Assembly: GCA_024291935.2 (NCBI GenBank)
Contig: CM044320.1
Span: 29,108,001-29,172,000, forward strand
Direction: 5' to 3'
DNA: 64,000 bases
Source: Okapia johnstoni
Taxonomy: Eukaryota > Chordata > Mammalia > Artiodactyla > Giraffidae
Shown here: positions 1-10,925 of the stretch, piece by piece
How the letters are laid out: every line of letters starts with the position of its first letter
How positions within the stretch are numbered: the first letter of the stretch is position 1
Notes under the pieces: model-generated
The model's input: only the letters and a program-made list of their open reading frames with translations
Told to the model about the DNA's origin: nothing
Databases searched by the model: none
Made by a program: the position numbers and the translations under genes

Positions 1-90
1 GCAAAGTGTGGTAAGAGAGTTCTTGCCAAAACAATAGTGATAAATACCGTTTCTCCAGAGCTTATTACATACCAGACTCTGAATATACAC

Positions 91-1463
91 TGTGCTGCAC
101 TCAGTATGCCAGTAAATTTGGAAAACTCAGAAGTGGCCACAGGACTGGAAAAGGTCAGTTTTCATTCCAATCCCAAAGAAGGGCAATGCCAAAGAATGTT
201 CCAACTACCACACGATTGCACTCATCTCACACGCTAGCAAAGGAATGCTCAAAATTCTCCAAGCCAGGCTTCAACAGTACATGAACTGTGAAATTACAGA
301 TGTTCAAGATGGATTTAGAAAAGGCAGAGAAACTGGAGATCAAATTGCCAACATCCATTGCATCATAGAAAAAGCAAGAGAATTCCAGAAAAACATCTAC
401 TTCTGCTTTATTACGCCAAAGCCTTTGAATGTGTGGATCACAACAAACTATGGAAACTTCTTCAAGAGATGTGAATATCAGAACACCTTACCTGCCTCTT
501 GAGAAATCTGCATGCAGGTCAAGAAGCAATAGTTAGAACCAGACATGGAACAACAGACTGGTTCCAAATCAGGAATGGAGTACGTCAAGGCTGTATACTG
601 TTACCCTGCTTATTTAACTTATATGCAGAGCACATCATGCAAAATGCTGGGCTGGATGAAGCACAAGCTGGAATCAAGATTGCTGGGAGAAATATCGATA
701 ACCTCAGATACACAGACACCACCCTTATGGCAGAAACTAAGGGGGAACTAAAGAGCCTCTTGATAAAAATGAAAAGGAGAGTGAAAAAGCTGGTTTAAAA
801 CTCAACATTAAAAAAACTAAGATCATGGCAAATAGATGGGGAAACAATGGAAACAGTGAGAGACTTTATTTTCTTGGGCTCCAAAATCACTGCAGATGGT
901 GACTGCAGCCATGAAATTAAAAGACGCTTGCTCCTTGGAAGAAAAGCTATGACCAAACTAAAAACATATTAAAAAGCAGAAACATTACTTTGCCAACAAA
1001 GGTCCATCTAGTCAAACCTATGGTTTTTCCAGTAGTCATGTATGGATGTGAAAGTTGGACTATAAAGAAAGCTGAGCACCGAAGAATTGATGCTTTTGAA
1101 CTGTGGTGTTGGAGAAGACTCTTGAGAGTCCCTTGGACTGCAAGGAGATCAAACCAGCCAATCCTAAAGGAAATCAGTCCTGAATATTCACTGGAAGGAC
1201 TGATGCTGAAGCTGAAACTCCAATACTTTGGCCACCTGATGGGAAGAACTGACTCACTGGAAAAGACCCTGATGCTGGGAAAGATTGAAGACAGGAAGAG
1301 AAGGGGATGACAGAGGATGAGATAGTTGGATGGCATCACTGACTCTATGGATATGAGTCTGAGCAAGCTCCAGGAGTTGGTGATGGACAGGGAAGCCTGG
1401 TGTGCTGTAGTCCGTGGGGTTGCAAAGAGTTGGACACGACCGAGCGAATGAACTGACTGACTA
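91..1463 (+). mobile_element. BovB (RTE) LINE, 5'-truncated
   Basis: This is the 3' part of a BovB retrotransposon. It holds reverse-transcriptase remnants in several broken frames (245-502, 499-798, 990-1310) and the BovB 3' end with the GACTGAACTGA-like tail near 1455. The RT blocks RQGC and FNLYAEHIM are readable, but the YADD active-site box has become Tyr-Thr-Asp followed directly by Thr (709-720), so one Asp codon is missing. The copy is therefore dead. No clean target-site duplication was seen. Confidence 0.95.
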
Positions 1464-1662
1464 AGATACACTATTTATGACCCTCCTAAGAACTTTCTGT
1501 GGTCAGTATTGTATTCTCAGTTGCAGAGACCAGGGAACTGATGGTTTGAGAAGCTAAGTTTCTCTTGGTGGCTAACTCATAAGTGGTGAAATAAGAGATT
1601 CTGACCTAGGGTGTGCAGCCCATTCACTTTTTTTTTTTTACTTTTCTAGTATGAAAGTCACA

Positions 1663-1873
1663 GGCTTCCCAGGTGGCTCAGTGGTAAAGAATCCACATCC
1701 AGTGTAGGTGATGGAATAGAGGCAGGTTCAATCCCTGATTTGGGAAGTTCCCCTGGACTAGGAAATGGTGACCTACTCCAGTATTCTTGCCTGGAAAATT
1801 CCATGAATGAAGGAGCCTGGTGGGCTGCAGTCCATGGGGTCACAAACAGTCTGACTTAACTGAAGTGACTTAG
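1663..1873 (+). mobile_element. Bov-tA SINE
   Basis: A tRNA-like head beginning GGCTTCCCAGGTGGCTCAG with a B-box-like GGTTCAATCCC is followed by the BovA body (ACTCCAGTATTCTTGCCTGG, then CAGTCCATGGGGTCAC). It is diverged and non-autonomous. Confidence 0.9.
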
Positions 1874-1877
1874 AAGG

Positions 1878-2200
1878 CAGGCACATAGTTGATTTACAGT
1901 GCGTGTTCATTTCAGATGTACAGCAAAGTGATTCAGTTATATATGTATATATATGTTTATGTATTTTTTCAGGTTCTTTTATGGATTATTACAGAGTATT
2001 GTGTATAGTTCCTTGTGCTATACAGTAGGTCCTTGTTATCTATTTTATATATAGTAGTTTATAGTAGTTATATATATATGTATATAGTATTTTATATATA
2101 GTGTATGCTAATCCCAAATTCCTAACTTATCCCTCCTTGTTTCCCCTTTGGTAACCATACATTTGTTTTCTATGTCTGTGAGAGTTATTTGCGTCTAAAG
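1878..2200 (-). mobile_element. L1 3' UTR fragment (ruminant type)
   Basis: The antisense of a ruminant L1 3' UTR, with landmarks GTACAGCAAAGTGATTCAG, CTATACAGTAGGTCCTTG and TTTCCCCTTTGGTAACC. The 3' end lies at the left. An AT-rich segment at 2040-2100 looks locally expanded. Confidence 0.8.
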
Positions 2201-2599
2201 GTATGACAGTCATAATGAAAATAATAAGAATAAAAATGAAACTAAATGGGCACTCCAGAATTACTACTCTTCGCAATTTGTAATACCATTCTATAGCAGG
2301 GACAGCAGTATTTCTGTTTCTGTTTTTAGAAAGGACACTGATTTTAAATAATATACTGCTAATGTTGATATTTTAGCTTGTTTTAAACTTTTGATTTCTT
2401 TCTGATGTGTTACAAGAATTTTAAATGTCTCCACTTCTAGAAAACAGAGAATATTTGTTTTTGAACTAAAAACCATGTTACTTTTCATTTTTAAAGTAGA
2501 TTTCAGGGCATATTCACAGATATTTACTAATTCGAGCCCCACAATGATACTGTGATGAAAAGAAGTGGCTATCAGAATTTTATTTTGCAAATGGTGACA
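2201..2599. other. Unassigned unique DNA
   Basis: AT-rich DNA with no repeat or gene signal that I recognise. The minus-strand open frame at 2291-2590 (99 codons) has no recognisable motif and is probably chance. Confidence 0.5.
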
Positions 2600-2668
2600 T
2601 AACAGTGCAATCGAAGATACACAGTGACTCCCTCAAGGTCACACAGCTGATCCAAAATAGGGTTGAGA
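2600..2668 (-). repeat. MIR SINE fragment
   Basis: The CAAGGTCACACAGCTGA core followed by a GGGTTGAGATTCAG block is the antisense of the MIR head and B-box region. It is an old, short fragment. Confidence 0.65.
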
Positions 2669-2671
2669 TTC

Positions 2672-2870
2672 AGTTTTTCTTTTTAATACTTGCTTATGTA
2701 TTTGTTTATTTTTGGCTGTGACAGGTCTTAGTTGTGGCACTCAGAATCTTATGTTGTGCCTCCTGGGCTTAGTTGCCCCACGGCTTGTGGGGTCTGAGTT
2801 ACGTGACCAGGGGTCAAACCTATGACCCCAGCATTGGAATTCTTAACCACTGGACCATCAGAGAAGCCCA
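2672..2870 (-). mobile_element. CHR-type tRNA SINE
   Basis: Antisense artiodactyl tRNA-derived SINE: TTTGGCTGTGACAGGTCTTAG, the B-box complement GGGGTCAAACC, and the head complement TTAACCACTGGACCATCAG. A T-rich stretch at the left is the inverted tail. Confidence 0.85.
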
Positions 2871-3840
2871 GAGACTCAATCATAACATCTTCCTCTTAGA
2901 AACGTTCCCTGTAATGTCTTGCCATCCACGTATCTTTTTCCTTAAATTTCTTAACTTTTCTTAAATTTAATAAAAAGCAATATGGAAACACGAAGACTGT
3001 TTTTCTCCACTGGATTTAAATTTAAATTCTTAACTTTCTTAAATACTGAAGGAAAGTGCTTCATATAGCTCTTTATCAGGACTTAAAGACTGGAAGCTGA
3101 GGGTATGTACAAGTTATTTTTGAAATTCTCCTTATAAAAAATGATTCTTAATATAGATAACAGTTGCATCACATGGTTGCCGTAGCTAAAAGTTATGAGG
3201 TTTTCTTATGTTTAAATGTTTGAATAATTAAATGAACAGCAGTGTGTACAATGTAAATTTCTTAAATTTAATTAAAGGATACCCCTATAGAAGGCACTAT
3301 TGTGAAATGTACATGGAGTGATTAAAGGGTTTAGTACATATAATTTTCCCTAGTGTTTAAAAGGTCACTAGAAAGAAAAAGTGACAAATATGCTGTTTTA
3401 AGCTTTTTTTTTTTGCCACTTTAAAAATGTCACAGTGAGTGAAAGGAAAAAGCTGCCCGATAGCAGATGAATGGGTATTGACAGCTGCACCAGTGTTAAA
3501 TGCTGCATGGCAGAAAAATCTAGGGAAGAAAAACAAACTGTAGTCACGTTTCCATATTGCTTTTTATTAAATTTCAGTAAAGAGACTTTAACTTTGATTG
3601 ATATCTGAATTTGATAATGAAAGCAATTTGTGAGACAAATCCATGCACACACAGAAAAGATAGGTGTATAATATAAGACATTTTAATCATGCACTAAATG
3701 TAAAATTATCCTGACAACACATGTGATATTTTATGGTGTCCATATGGTATTGCATATGCAGCTTATAATATACAACTGGTATCTGGATAACATATGATAT
3801 AGATGTAAAGCACACCCTACAAGCTTAGAATTCTGTGGTT
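2871..3840. other. Unassigned AT-rich DNA
   Basis: About 970 bp with no recognised repeat or gene. Words such as CTTAAATTTAAT recur between 2940 and 3275, suggesting local AT-rich slippage. The minus open frame at 3398-3652 has no recognisable domain. Confidence 0.5.
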
Positions 3841-3874
3841 ACACACACACACGCACACACACACAGAGACACAC
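3841..3874. repeat. Imperfect (CA)n microsatellite
   Basis: Roughly 17 CA-type dinucleotides interrupted by CG and GAGA. It may be polymorphic. Confidence 0.9.
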
Positions 3875-4171
3875 TATTCATGCTTTTTCTGTGCTGAATA
3901 TACATTATACATTTAACCCCTCTGCCTATGTATTCATATTGTGAAGGGCTCGGGTTACTTTCTGGGGGCGTGTTAGATTTCTTTTGGCTTGAACAACCCT
4001 TTTCCCCAGAAGCCTGGAAAATTCATCATGTTGGATAGCCAGGTGTTCTCCATTTGCAAATATTATTACCTTGTAGGATTAGAAGAAGGTTTAATTATGA
4101 GAGAGGATAAATAAACAGTGCTGCAGGCAGAAAGGCCCACCAGCCTCTTTGTTGGGGGGTGTCCTCTAGGA

Positions 4172-4370
4172 CAGCAGTCCCCAACCTTTTTGGCACCAGG
4201 GACTGGTTTCATGGAAGAGAGTTTTTCCACGTACGGCCGGTGGGGGGCGGGGGATTGGTTTAGGGATGATTCAAGAGCATTACATTTATTGTGTATTTTA
4301 TTTCTATTGTTATTACATCAGTTCCACCTCAGATCACTGGGCATTAGATCCTGGAGGTTGGGGACATCTG
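4172..4370 (+). mobile_element. hAT-Charlie non-autonomous element (MER1-like)
   Basis: A 199-bp element. The left end CAGCAGTCCCCAACC pairs with the right end (complement CAGATGTCCCCAACC), 13 of 15 matching. The flanks CTCTAGGA (4164-4171) and CTGTAGGA (4371-4378) form an 8-bp target duplication with one mismatch, as expected for hAT. The internal text (TGGCACCAGGGACTGGTTTC) matches the MER1/Charlie family as I remember it. Confidence 0.8.
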
Positions 4371-4378
4371 CTGTAGGA

Positions 4379-4726
4379 CTCAAGGTCTGTGAACAGTCTT
4401 GATGCAACGGGGGAGGGATGTCTAAGCTGGAGACTATAGGGTCTCTGCCAGCAGACTCTGATGCTCAGTTGGAGGAGGACCCTGGGAGCCAGTGTCTTTT
4501 GCTCTTGATTGTTCTTTACCATGGATCTTCCTTCAGAGCAGACTTGACTGATGTTTACCCAAATCACCATCATTTCCAGGAGAAGCTTGTTGCCACGTTC
4601 AATCTTAACCACTACAGGCAAATCCCTTGTGCATCTGTCTTCCCCCTTCCTTCCCCAGACTGGAGCAGAGACCCATCCTTTTCATCCTTGAATCCCTGCT
4701 CCCTGGTACCTTAGTAGGCACAGGTG
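4379..4726. other. Unassigned unique DNA
   Basis: No repeat recognised. Overlapping open frames on both strands (4418-4714 plus, 4334-4621 minus) show no known motif. Confidence 0.45.
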
Positions 4727-4940
4727 CATCAGTGATCAGTCGTGTCCAACTCTTTGTAACCCCGTGGACTGTAGCCCGCCTGGCTTCTCTGTCCATGAGA
4801 TTTTCCAGGTGAAACTACTGGAACAGGTGGCCGTTTCCTTCTTCATGGGATCTTCTCGACCCAGGGATCAAACCCATGTCTCTTGTGTCTCTTGCGTTGG
4901 CAGGTGGGTTCTTTACTAGATGAGCCACCAGGGAAGCTCC
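4727..4940 (-). mobile_element. Bov-tA SINE
   Basis: Antisense Bov-tA: CAGTCGTGTCCAACTCTTTG at the 3' side, CCAGGGATCAAACCC as B-box complement, and the head complement TGAGCCACCAGGGAAGC at the right. Confidence 0.9.
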
Positions 4941-4997
4941 ATCTGGTGCCAGTCATCTAATAGGCTCTCAATAAATGTTGAATGAATGAATGACTGC
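4941..4997 (+). repeat. L2 3' end
   Basis: TCTCAATAAATGTTGAATG followed by GAATGAATGA is the usual L2 terminal sequence. It is short and could be assigned to MIR, which shares the AATAAATGTT motif. Confidence 0.55.
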
Positions 4998-6544
4998 ACT
5001 TGTATCTTAATGCAAAGTGGAATGCCTTTCTGGAGTTCTTTAGTACTGGGATCATTTGTTGTACTTCTGCTGTCTGCATTCACAAATAGATTAAGGCTGT
5101 CTGAAATTGCCCTGAATTTTCTCACTTTCAGGACCTTCCTTCTGAAGTAATCCTTTCAGACTCTACTGTCAGCGTTTGCTGTGAGCCCACAATTATATCA
5201 AAGATGCTCTTTCTGTCTATCCTTGGGGTTTCTTACTATGCAGATTAAGAAAAGGAACTTGAGAAAGAATTAGCAGACATCACCTTGGGTTATATAGTTA
5301 CAATCCATGAAGAAATTGTGAATAGTATTAATAAAAAAAATACATGGACTTTGGAGTTTAATTTTTTTTTAAACTTTACAAACATCTTTAGGGAGTACCA
5401 AAAAAATTACATTAACTAAATTACTTTGTTGTATAACTAGAGTATTCTACCAGCATACATAAATTTTAGAAGTGAATGCTGTCAGTTTTCATTTTTAAAA
5501 ATATATCATGTGATGGATGAATAATAATCACACCTGGAAACAGTTTTATAAATAAGAAAATTAAGTTGCATGAAATTATATTCAAAGGTGGTAATGAGTG
5601 TCAGTATTGCTCAAAAAGAGAATATATGATTTTTTAGACCCTCAAAATGTGCTTATGTGTTAACTAGATGTATTTATGTTTCACAGCCAACTCTGCTGTA
5701 GTTTATATTCCCAGAAATGGCATTAGTGCTTTCTGAACTATGGCCGTTTATAATATTTTCCACAATAACAATGCCTCTAATCCTTATTACCAAAGAAATC
5801 CCGCTCTAGTGTTTATAGGTAACTTGAGCTATCCAAACATACAAAACAAGCATATGAAAACTAGAACTCTGTTAACTTGTTAATGAGTTCGAGATTAAAA
5901 CCTGAGTGATATCAATTCTCATTGAATCACCTGAGTTTTCAAATAAAGTCAAGCAAATAAATACCGTATTATTTAGTTTTCTATTGACAAAATTATAAGA
6001 CTGACAATTAGAAATCCACTAGTCTGTGGATTCTCATCCTAAGTTATCCTGCAGACTGGTGGGACACCACAGTTGCCTCATCTTCTGGATCACTTTACTC
6101 CATGTTAGTTTACCTGGATTTTGAGATGATCTTCCGTAGGTGTTCTCAGGGAGAAAGTACTGATCAGATTTCTCATTTTGCTAAAGTAATGTCATAGCTT
6201 GGTGTTTTCTGACCTCCATTTCTGAACCAGTATAGCTAATGTTGATCTCCAAGGGGAGTAAACAGTGAGGCTGACGATTTTCTCTTTTTCCAGCAGGAGT
6301 TGAAGCTCATGGCTTTGCTCTTCACGCTTCATCTTCTCTCTCTTTGCTGGGAAGGTATGTAGAGAAATAGGTGGTCATAAATAAATGTCCATCCATGCCA
6401 CGTTCAGTTGATCCTGCCAATGGAATGATCAAAAACGCACTAAAGAAGAATTAGAATAGGTTCATTTTTTTTGTTGAGTGTGTGGTGGGAGAAGAGGTTT
6501 CTGTGGGCTCATCAAGGCTTCTGTGTTATTGAGTTGGGCAAGGC
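4998..6544. other. Repeat-poor unique DNA
   Basis: About 1.5 kb without a recognised transposon. The only feature of note is the candidate exon at 6294-6354. Confidence 0.5.
6294..6354 (+). other. Candidate signal-peptide exon
   Basis: Seen: a pyrimidine-rich tract ending TTTTCTCTTTTTCCAGCAG, then an ATG at 6309 opening MALLFTLHLLSLCWE, then GGGAAG at a GTATGT donor (6355). The peptide is hydrophobic and ends in a way compatible with a secretory signal. The exon would leave one base of the next codon (phase 1), common for signal exons of immunoglobulin-type receptors. The acceptor is an ambiguous CAGCAG (6293 or 6296). I do not recognise the protein, and no compatible downstream exon was found; the candidate at 11601 does not fit in phase. 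It may be a first coding exon, a pseudo-exon or chance. Confidence 0.25.
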
Positions 6545-7467
6545 AGAAACTGGAAAATTCTTAAAGATATAGGACTATCAGACCATCTGACCCTCTTCCT
6601 GAGAAATCTGTATGTAGGTCAAGAAGCCACAGTTAGAACCGGATATAGAACAACAGACTGGTTCCAAATTGGGAAAGGAGTATGTCAAGGCTGTATATTG
6701 TCACCCTGCTTATTTAACTTATATGCAGAGTTCATCATGATAAATGCTGGACTGGATGAAACACAAGTTGAAATCAAGATTGCCAGGAGAAATACCAATA
6801 ACCTCAGATATGCAGGTGACACCACCCTTATGGCAGAAAGTGAAGAAGAACTAAAGAGCCTCTTGATGAAAGTGAAAAGGAGAGTGAAAAAATTGGCTTA
6901 AAACTCAGCATTCAGAAAACAAAGATCATGGCATCTGGTCCCATCACTTCATGGCAAATAAATGGGGAAACATTGGAAACAGTGACAGACTACTTTTTTG
7001 GGCTCCAAAATCACTGCAGATGGTGACTGCAGCCATGAAATTAAAAGACACTTGCTCCTTGGAAGAAAAGCTATGACCAACCTAGACAGCATATTAAAAA
7101 GCAGAAACATTACTTTGCCAACAAAGGTCCATCTAGTCAAAGCTATGGTTTTTCCAGTAGTCATGTATGGATGTGAGAGTTGGACTATAAAGAAAGCTGA
7201 GCATCGAAGAATTGATGCTTTTGAACTGTGGTGTTGGAGAAGACTTGAAGAACTGACTCATTGGAAAAGACCCTAATGCTGGGAAAGATTGAAGGTGGGA
7301 AGAGAAGGGGATGGCAGAGGATTAGATGGTTGGATGGCATCACTGATTCAATGGATATGAGTTTGAGCAAGCTCCAGGAGTTGGTGATGGACAGGGAAGC
7401 CTGGTGTGCTGTGGTTCATGGGGTAGCAAAGAATCAGACATGACTGAGTGACTGAACTGAACTGAAA
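6545..7467 (+). mobile_element. BovB LINE, internally deleted
   Basis: BovB RT sequence from the TGGAAAATTCT region to the 3' terminal CTGAACTGAACTGAA. The active site reads Tyr-Ala-Gly-Asp (6809-6820), so the first catalytic Asp is Gly. After GTGTTGGAGAAGACTT (to about 7244) it jumps to GAAGAACTGACTC, missing roughly 125 bp that the copy at 91-1463 retains between about 1118 and 1243. Non-functional. Confidence 0.95.
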
Positions 7468-8588
7468 CATCCGTGGGTTGGGTGAAGCTCATTAGAAGTC
7501 AGGGGTGCTTATTCTCACAGAATATATCACTTAATCTGAGCGAATTTGGAAAGGGTCAGCTGTAATTCTGTAAGTTAAAATTTGGCTAGGATACTGGGAT
7601 CGATACCTCTCTCTTTGATAAAATTACCAAGGGACTGTTAATGATCCCAGGAAGTCTGACCATGAGCCAGACTTTTAGAACATTTATAACTTACTGAAGT
7701 TCTGACTGCATAAAAGCCATAAGTGAACCATTCCTTATTTAATTGGCTTTGCTTGCCAATCATAATGGCCATTTGGATTGGCAGTACAGTCAGTAGATTC
7801 TCTCTTTAATAGGCTTGAACATATCAGATTGACCTTTTTCATACTGTTGTCTTTAAGCATATGGACACAGTAGCATCAGAGTGAATTTCACTTGTTTAGG
7901 TGGATTTTCTAGGTGGCCTAAATTATTTCTGTGAATAAGTTGAGCACATTTGAAAGTCACAGGAACACTTAAGTAATCAGAAAACTATATGGTTTATGGA
8001 GACCATAACTTAATCTCAAGGAAAAGCTGCTGTTGTGAGAATAATTTAGGTGCTAAGAAAAATCAGTACATCGGATAATAACTTACTAAGGAGTACCCTA
8101 GAGGTTTGAAGAGTTAATGTCGTTTCTGAAGCTGTATAAATTATTCCCAGAGAGTAGCTCAGCATGCCTGGAAGAGAGTTCAATGAGCCACCATAATCTT
8201 TTATAGTACCTGCATTCACCTTTGAAATCTATTTTGGACTTGTTTCATTTCTGATTTCAAATTTATAAAACATGAGCTTCTTGGTAGAATTTTTGGTCAC
8301 ATCACCATCTTTGAAATCCCTTTTCATTCTCTCTATATTCTCAGAATTTATCAAATAGCTTTCAGAATTCACTGTAACAAAGTCCTTGCTCCAAATTCTA
8401 TTTCTATTCTTATTATTTTCCAAGAAGAAATGGCCACTAGATTTTAGCCATGTCAACTAACTCTGAAATTTATGGTCTGAAATGTCTCAGTTTAAAAGCA
8501 ATTTTAAGAATATATTTGAAAGTACACAAGATATATGAGTTATATGTATACATACATGATATACAAGTTTGGTGTTTTTCTGATCTGT
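7468..8588. other. Unassigned unique DNA
   Basis: About 1.1 kb with no recognised repeat. The minus open frame at 8229-8456 is lysine- and asparagine-rich without a known motif. Confidence 0.5.
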
Positions 8589-8589
8589 A

Positions 8590-8688
8590 CTTTTTTTTTT
8601 TTTGGCCAAACTGTGTGACATGTAGGATCTTAGTCCTCTGCATTGTCAGAGCTCAGAGTCTTAACCAGTGGACCACCAGGGAAGTCCC
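8590..8688 (-). mobile_element. CHR-type tRNA SINE, short
   Basis: A T-run then TTGGCCAAACTGTG and TTAACCAGTGGACCACCAGG (inverted head). Flanking ATCTGTA at 8583 and 8694 suggests a short target duplication. Confidence 0.8.
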
Positions 8689-8701
8689 TCCAATCTGTAT
8701 T

Positions 8702-9744
8702 TTAATACTACACTTACTTCGTATATATACTTGTATATACGGCACTGTTTTATACTGCATACATATATAGTAGATGTAGTACACGTCAAAACTCATAGTA
8801 AAGAGTTTTTTGGAGAAAGGGAGGAGAATTGAGCTGGGAAGAGGAATAGAGAGAATGTAAACTGTATTTATAAGGATCTGTTTCTCTCAAAAGGGATTTG
8901 AAGCAAGTATGACAAAATATGAGTATTTGTCTAAACTATGTATTAGATACACAAGTGTTTATTATATTATTCTTTGCAGTGCCCTATATTTTAAAGACAT
9001 TTTTAATAGAAGAAAACCCCTCTGAAGCCATTTTCCTTGATGTTGCATTCACGCCGAACTCCTTCTCATCAATTGCTCTTTACTTAGCTTCTTAAATTCT
9101 TGTCCTTTTTTCTTCTTCAAAACCAGAAAATTACTTTGGCATTGTTTAAAGAATGATGAAAATCTCATTTAGATCTGGATTGCAAAATCCTTGCTAATTC
9201 ACGAAAGCATTTATTTTTTTAAACATTAGTTTAAGTCTGTTCCTCAGACTGTCACATCTTTCTTCAGGGGTTTCTCATAGTCTTTAGACGACTCCATCTG
9301 CTCTTCTAAAAGGAGAACATCAAACCAGTTTGTTATATGTGACACAATTAGATCTCAGATGCTCAGTTGCCTGACCATTTGTAAACGCATTTTCTGGAAA
9401 TTAGGAACAGACCAAAGAACTCTGACTTTCTCTAAGGCTTTTATTTAGCCTCCATTTTATGTGACTTTGCTTTATGTTTCTATTCAACTTCTTCTACTGG
9501 GAACATGAATAATTCTGGTTCAAAGTCATTCTCCCCAAATAGTACTACCACTGGCTATTAATCAATGTTTATTTCTCCTCCTCTTCTACTTTTTTTCATC
9601 TTTTTTGTTATTGTATGGTTAACAGATATCTGGTCCATGCTAAAAATTTTTTTGTTATTTTGTTCTGTCCAGAACCATTTGTCATGGACCAAGTGTGGTC
9701 ATGGACATTTTGCATAAGACCAAATTTCAAGGAGCTTTAGGTGT
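8702..9744. other. Unassigned unique DNA
   Basis: No gene or transposon recognised. The last 80 bp belong to the degenerate GGACCA-motif array described at 9672-10128. Confidence 0.45.
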
Positions 9745-10128
9745 GGACCATATGTCTTTAAATTTTTTTTAAATTTTATTTTGTATTTATTTTAGGCTGT
9801 GCTGGGTCTTCGTTGCTGTGCATGGGCTTTCTCTACTTGTGGTGAGTGCGGGCTGCTCTAGTTGTGGTGCACAGGCTTCTCAATTGCAGTGGCTTCTCTT
9901 GTTTCGGAGCCTGGGCTCAAGGGTGTGAGGGCTTCAGTAGTTGTGGCGCATGGGCTTAGTGCTCCGTGGCATGTGGAATCTTCCAGGGCTAGGAATGGGA
10001 CCTGTGTTCCCTGAATTTGCAGGTGGATTCCTAACTAATGGACCACCAGGGAAGTCCTTGGGCCATATGTTTTATGGACCAGATGTCTTACTGATTATTG
10101 GACAGGGCCAAATGTCTTGCAAGGGAAT
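9672..10128 (+). repeat. Degenerate GGACCAnATGTCTT-type array, split by a SINE
   Basis: Variants of a 15-25 bp unit recur: GAACCATTTGTCAT, GGACCAAGTGTGGTCAT, GACCAAATTTCAAGG, GGACCATATGTCTTT, then right of the SINE GGCCATATGTTTTAT, GGACCAGATGTCTTA, GGCCAAATGTCTTG. One of the right-hand units is probably the SINE's target duplication. Confidence 0.45.
9760..10060 (-). mobile_element. CHR-type tRNA SINE, near full length
   Basis: Antisense: TTTTAGGCTGTGCTGGGTCT, GTTGTGGCGCATGGGCTTAG, and the inverted head TAATGGACCACCAGGGAAGT. GGACCATATGTCTTT (9745) and GGCCATATGTTTT (10061) flank it and fit an imperfect target duplication. Confidence 0.9.
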
Positions 10129-10601
10129 TGTATACCTTAGGAATCATGTCAACTAGTCCATAGTGAAAGAGATGTGTTTCCCTTCGTTTTAAAAACTGTG
10201 TGTGACTGAAGAAACAATGCGTGAAAAACAAAACAAAAACAAATGAGTGCACATTTATTTAGCTCAGCACAAAATAAGTATTAATACATCCTCTTGAAAG
10301 GCCAGGAGGTCAACTGCTTTACCAACGGGTTCTCAAAATGGTGTGGTCTTTGATGTAAAAGATCAAAGAATTCAGCTTTGATAATTAAGTCAAGCAGGCA
10401 GACTTGATGTGTCCCAACTCACAAGCACTGATGTATAAATCAGAATGCCAGTTTATTAATTTATTCTGAGAAAGCCGTGAAATGATGCCAGTAGTTCTCA
10501 CATTCTCTCATTGTAGGGGGAAAAAGAAATCCAGGAAATAAAAGTATAACCTTAAGGTTTGGTAATTGTATCAGAGCAAGAGGGAGTTTTGGATGACCTT
10601 G
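10129..10601. other. Unassigned unique DNA
   Basis: No repeat or gene signal recognised. Confidence 0.45.
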
Positions 10602-10808
10602 GTCTGAAATGAAAGTGAAAGTGAAAGTACTCAGTGGTGTCTGACTCTGCGACCCCAGAGACTATACAGTCCATGGAATTCTCCAGACCAGAATACTGGA
10701 GTGGGTAGCCTTTCCCTTCTCCAGGGGATCTTCCCAACCCAGGGATTGAACCCAGGTCTCCTGCATTGCAGGCGTATTCTTTACCAGCTGAGCCACAAGG
10801 GAAGCCCA
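10602..10808 (-). mobile_element. Bov-tA SINE
   Basis: Antisense Bov-tA starting with the GAAAGTGAAAGTGAAAGT tail and ending at the inverted head TGAGCCACAAGGGAAGCCC. A truncated second unit follows head-to-tail. Confidence 0.92.
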
Positions 10809-10925
10809 TGAATACTGTAGTGGGTAGCCTATCCATTCTCCAGGGGATGTTCCTGACCCAGAAATCAAACCGGGGTCTACTTTATTGCAGGCAGATTCTT
10901 TACTAACTGAGCTATCAGGGAAGCC
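10809..10925 (-). mobile_element. Bov-tA SINE, second tandem unit, 3'-truncated
   Basis: Starts inside the body (GAATACTGTAGTGGGTAGCC) and runs to the inverted head GAGCTATCAGGGAAGCC. It repeats the right half of the preceding SINE in the same orientation and abuts BovB directly. Confidence 0.85.

Noticed and set aside
947..1471. 174-codon open frame on the minus strand
   Set aside because: It is the antisense shadow of the BovB 3' region; the same peptide pattern ([20 protein letters not shown]) recurs at every BovB copy.
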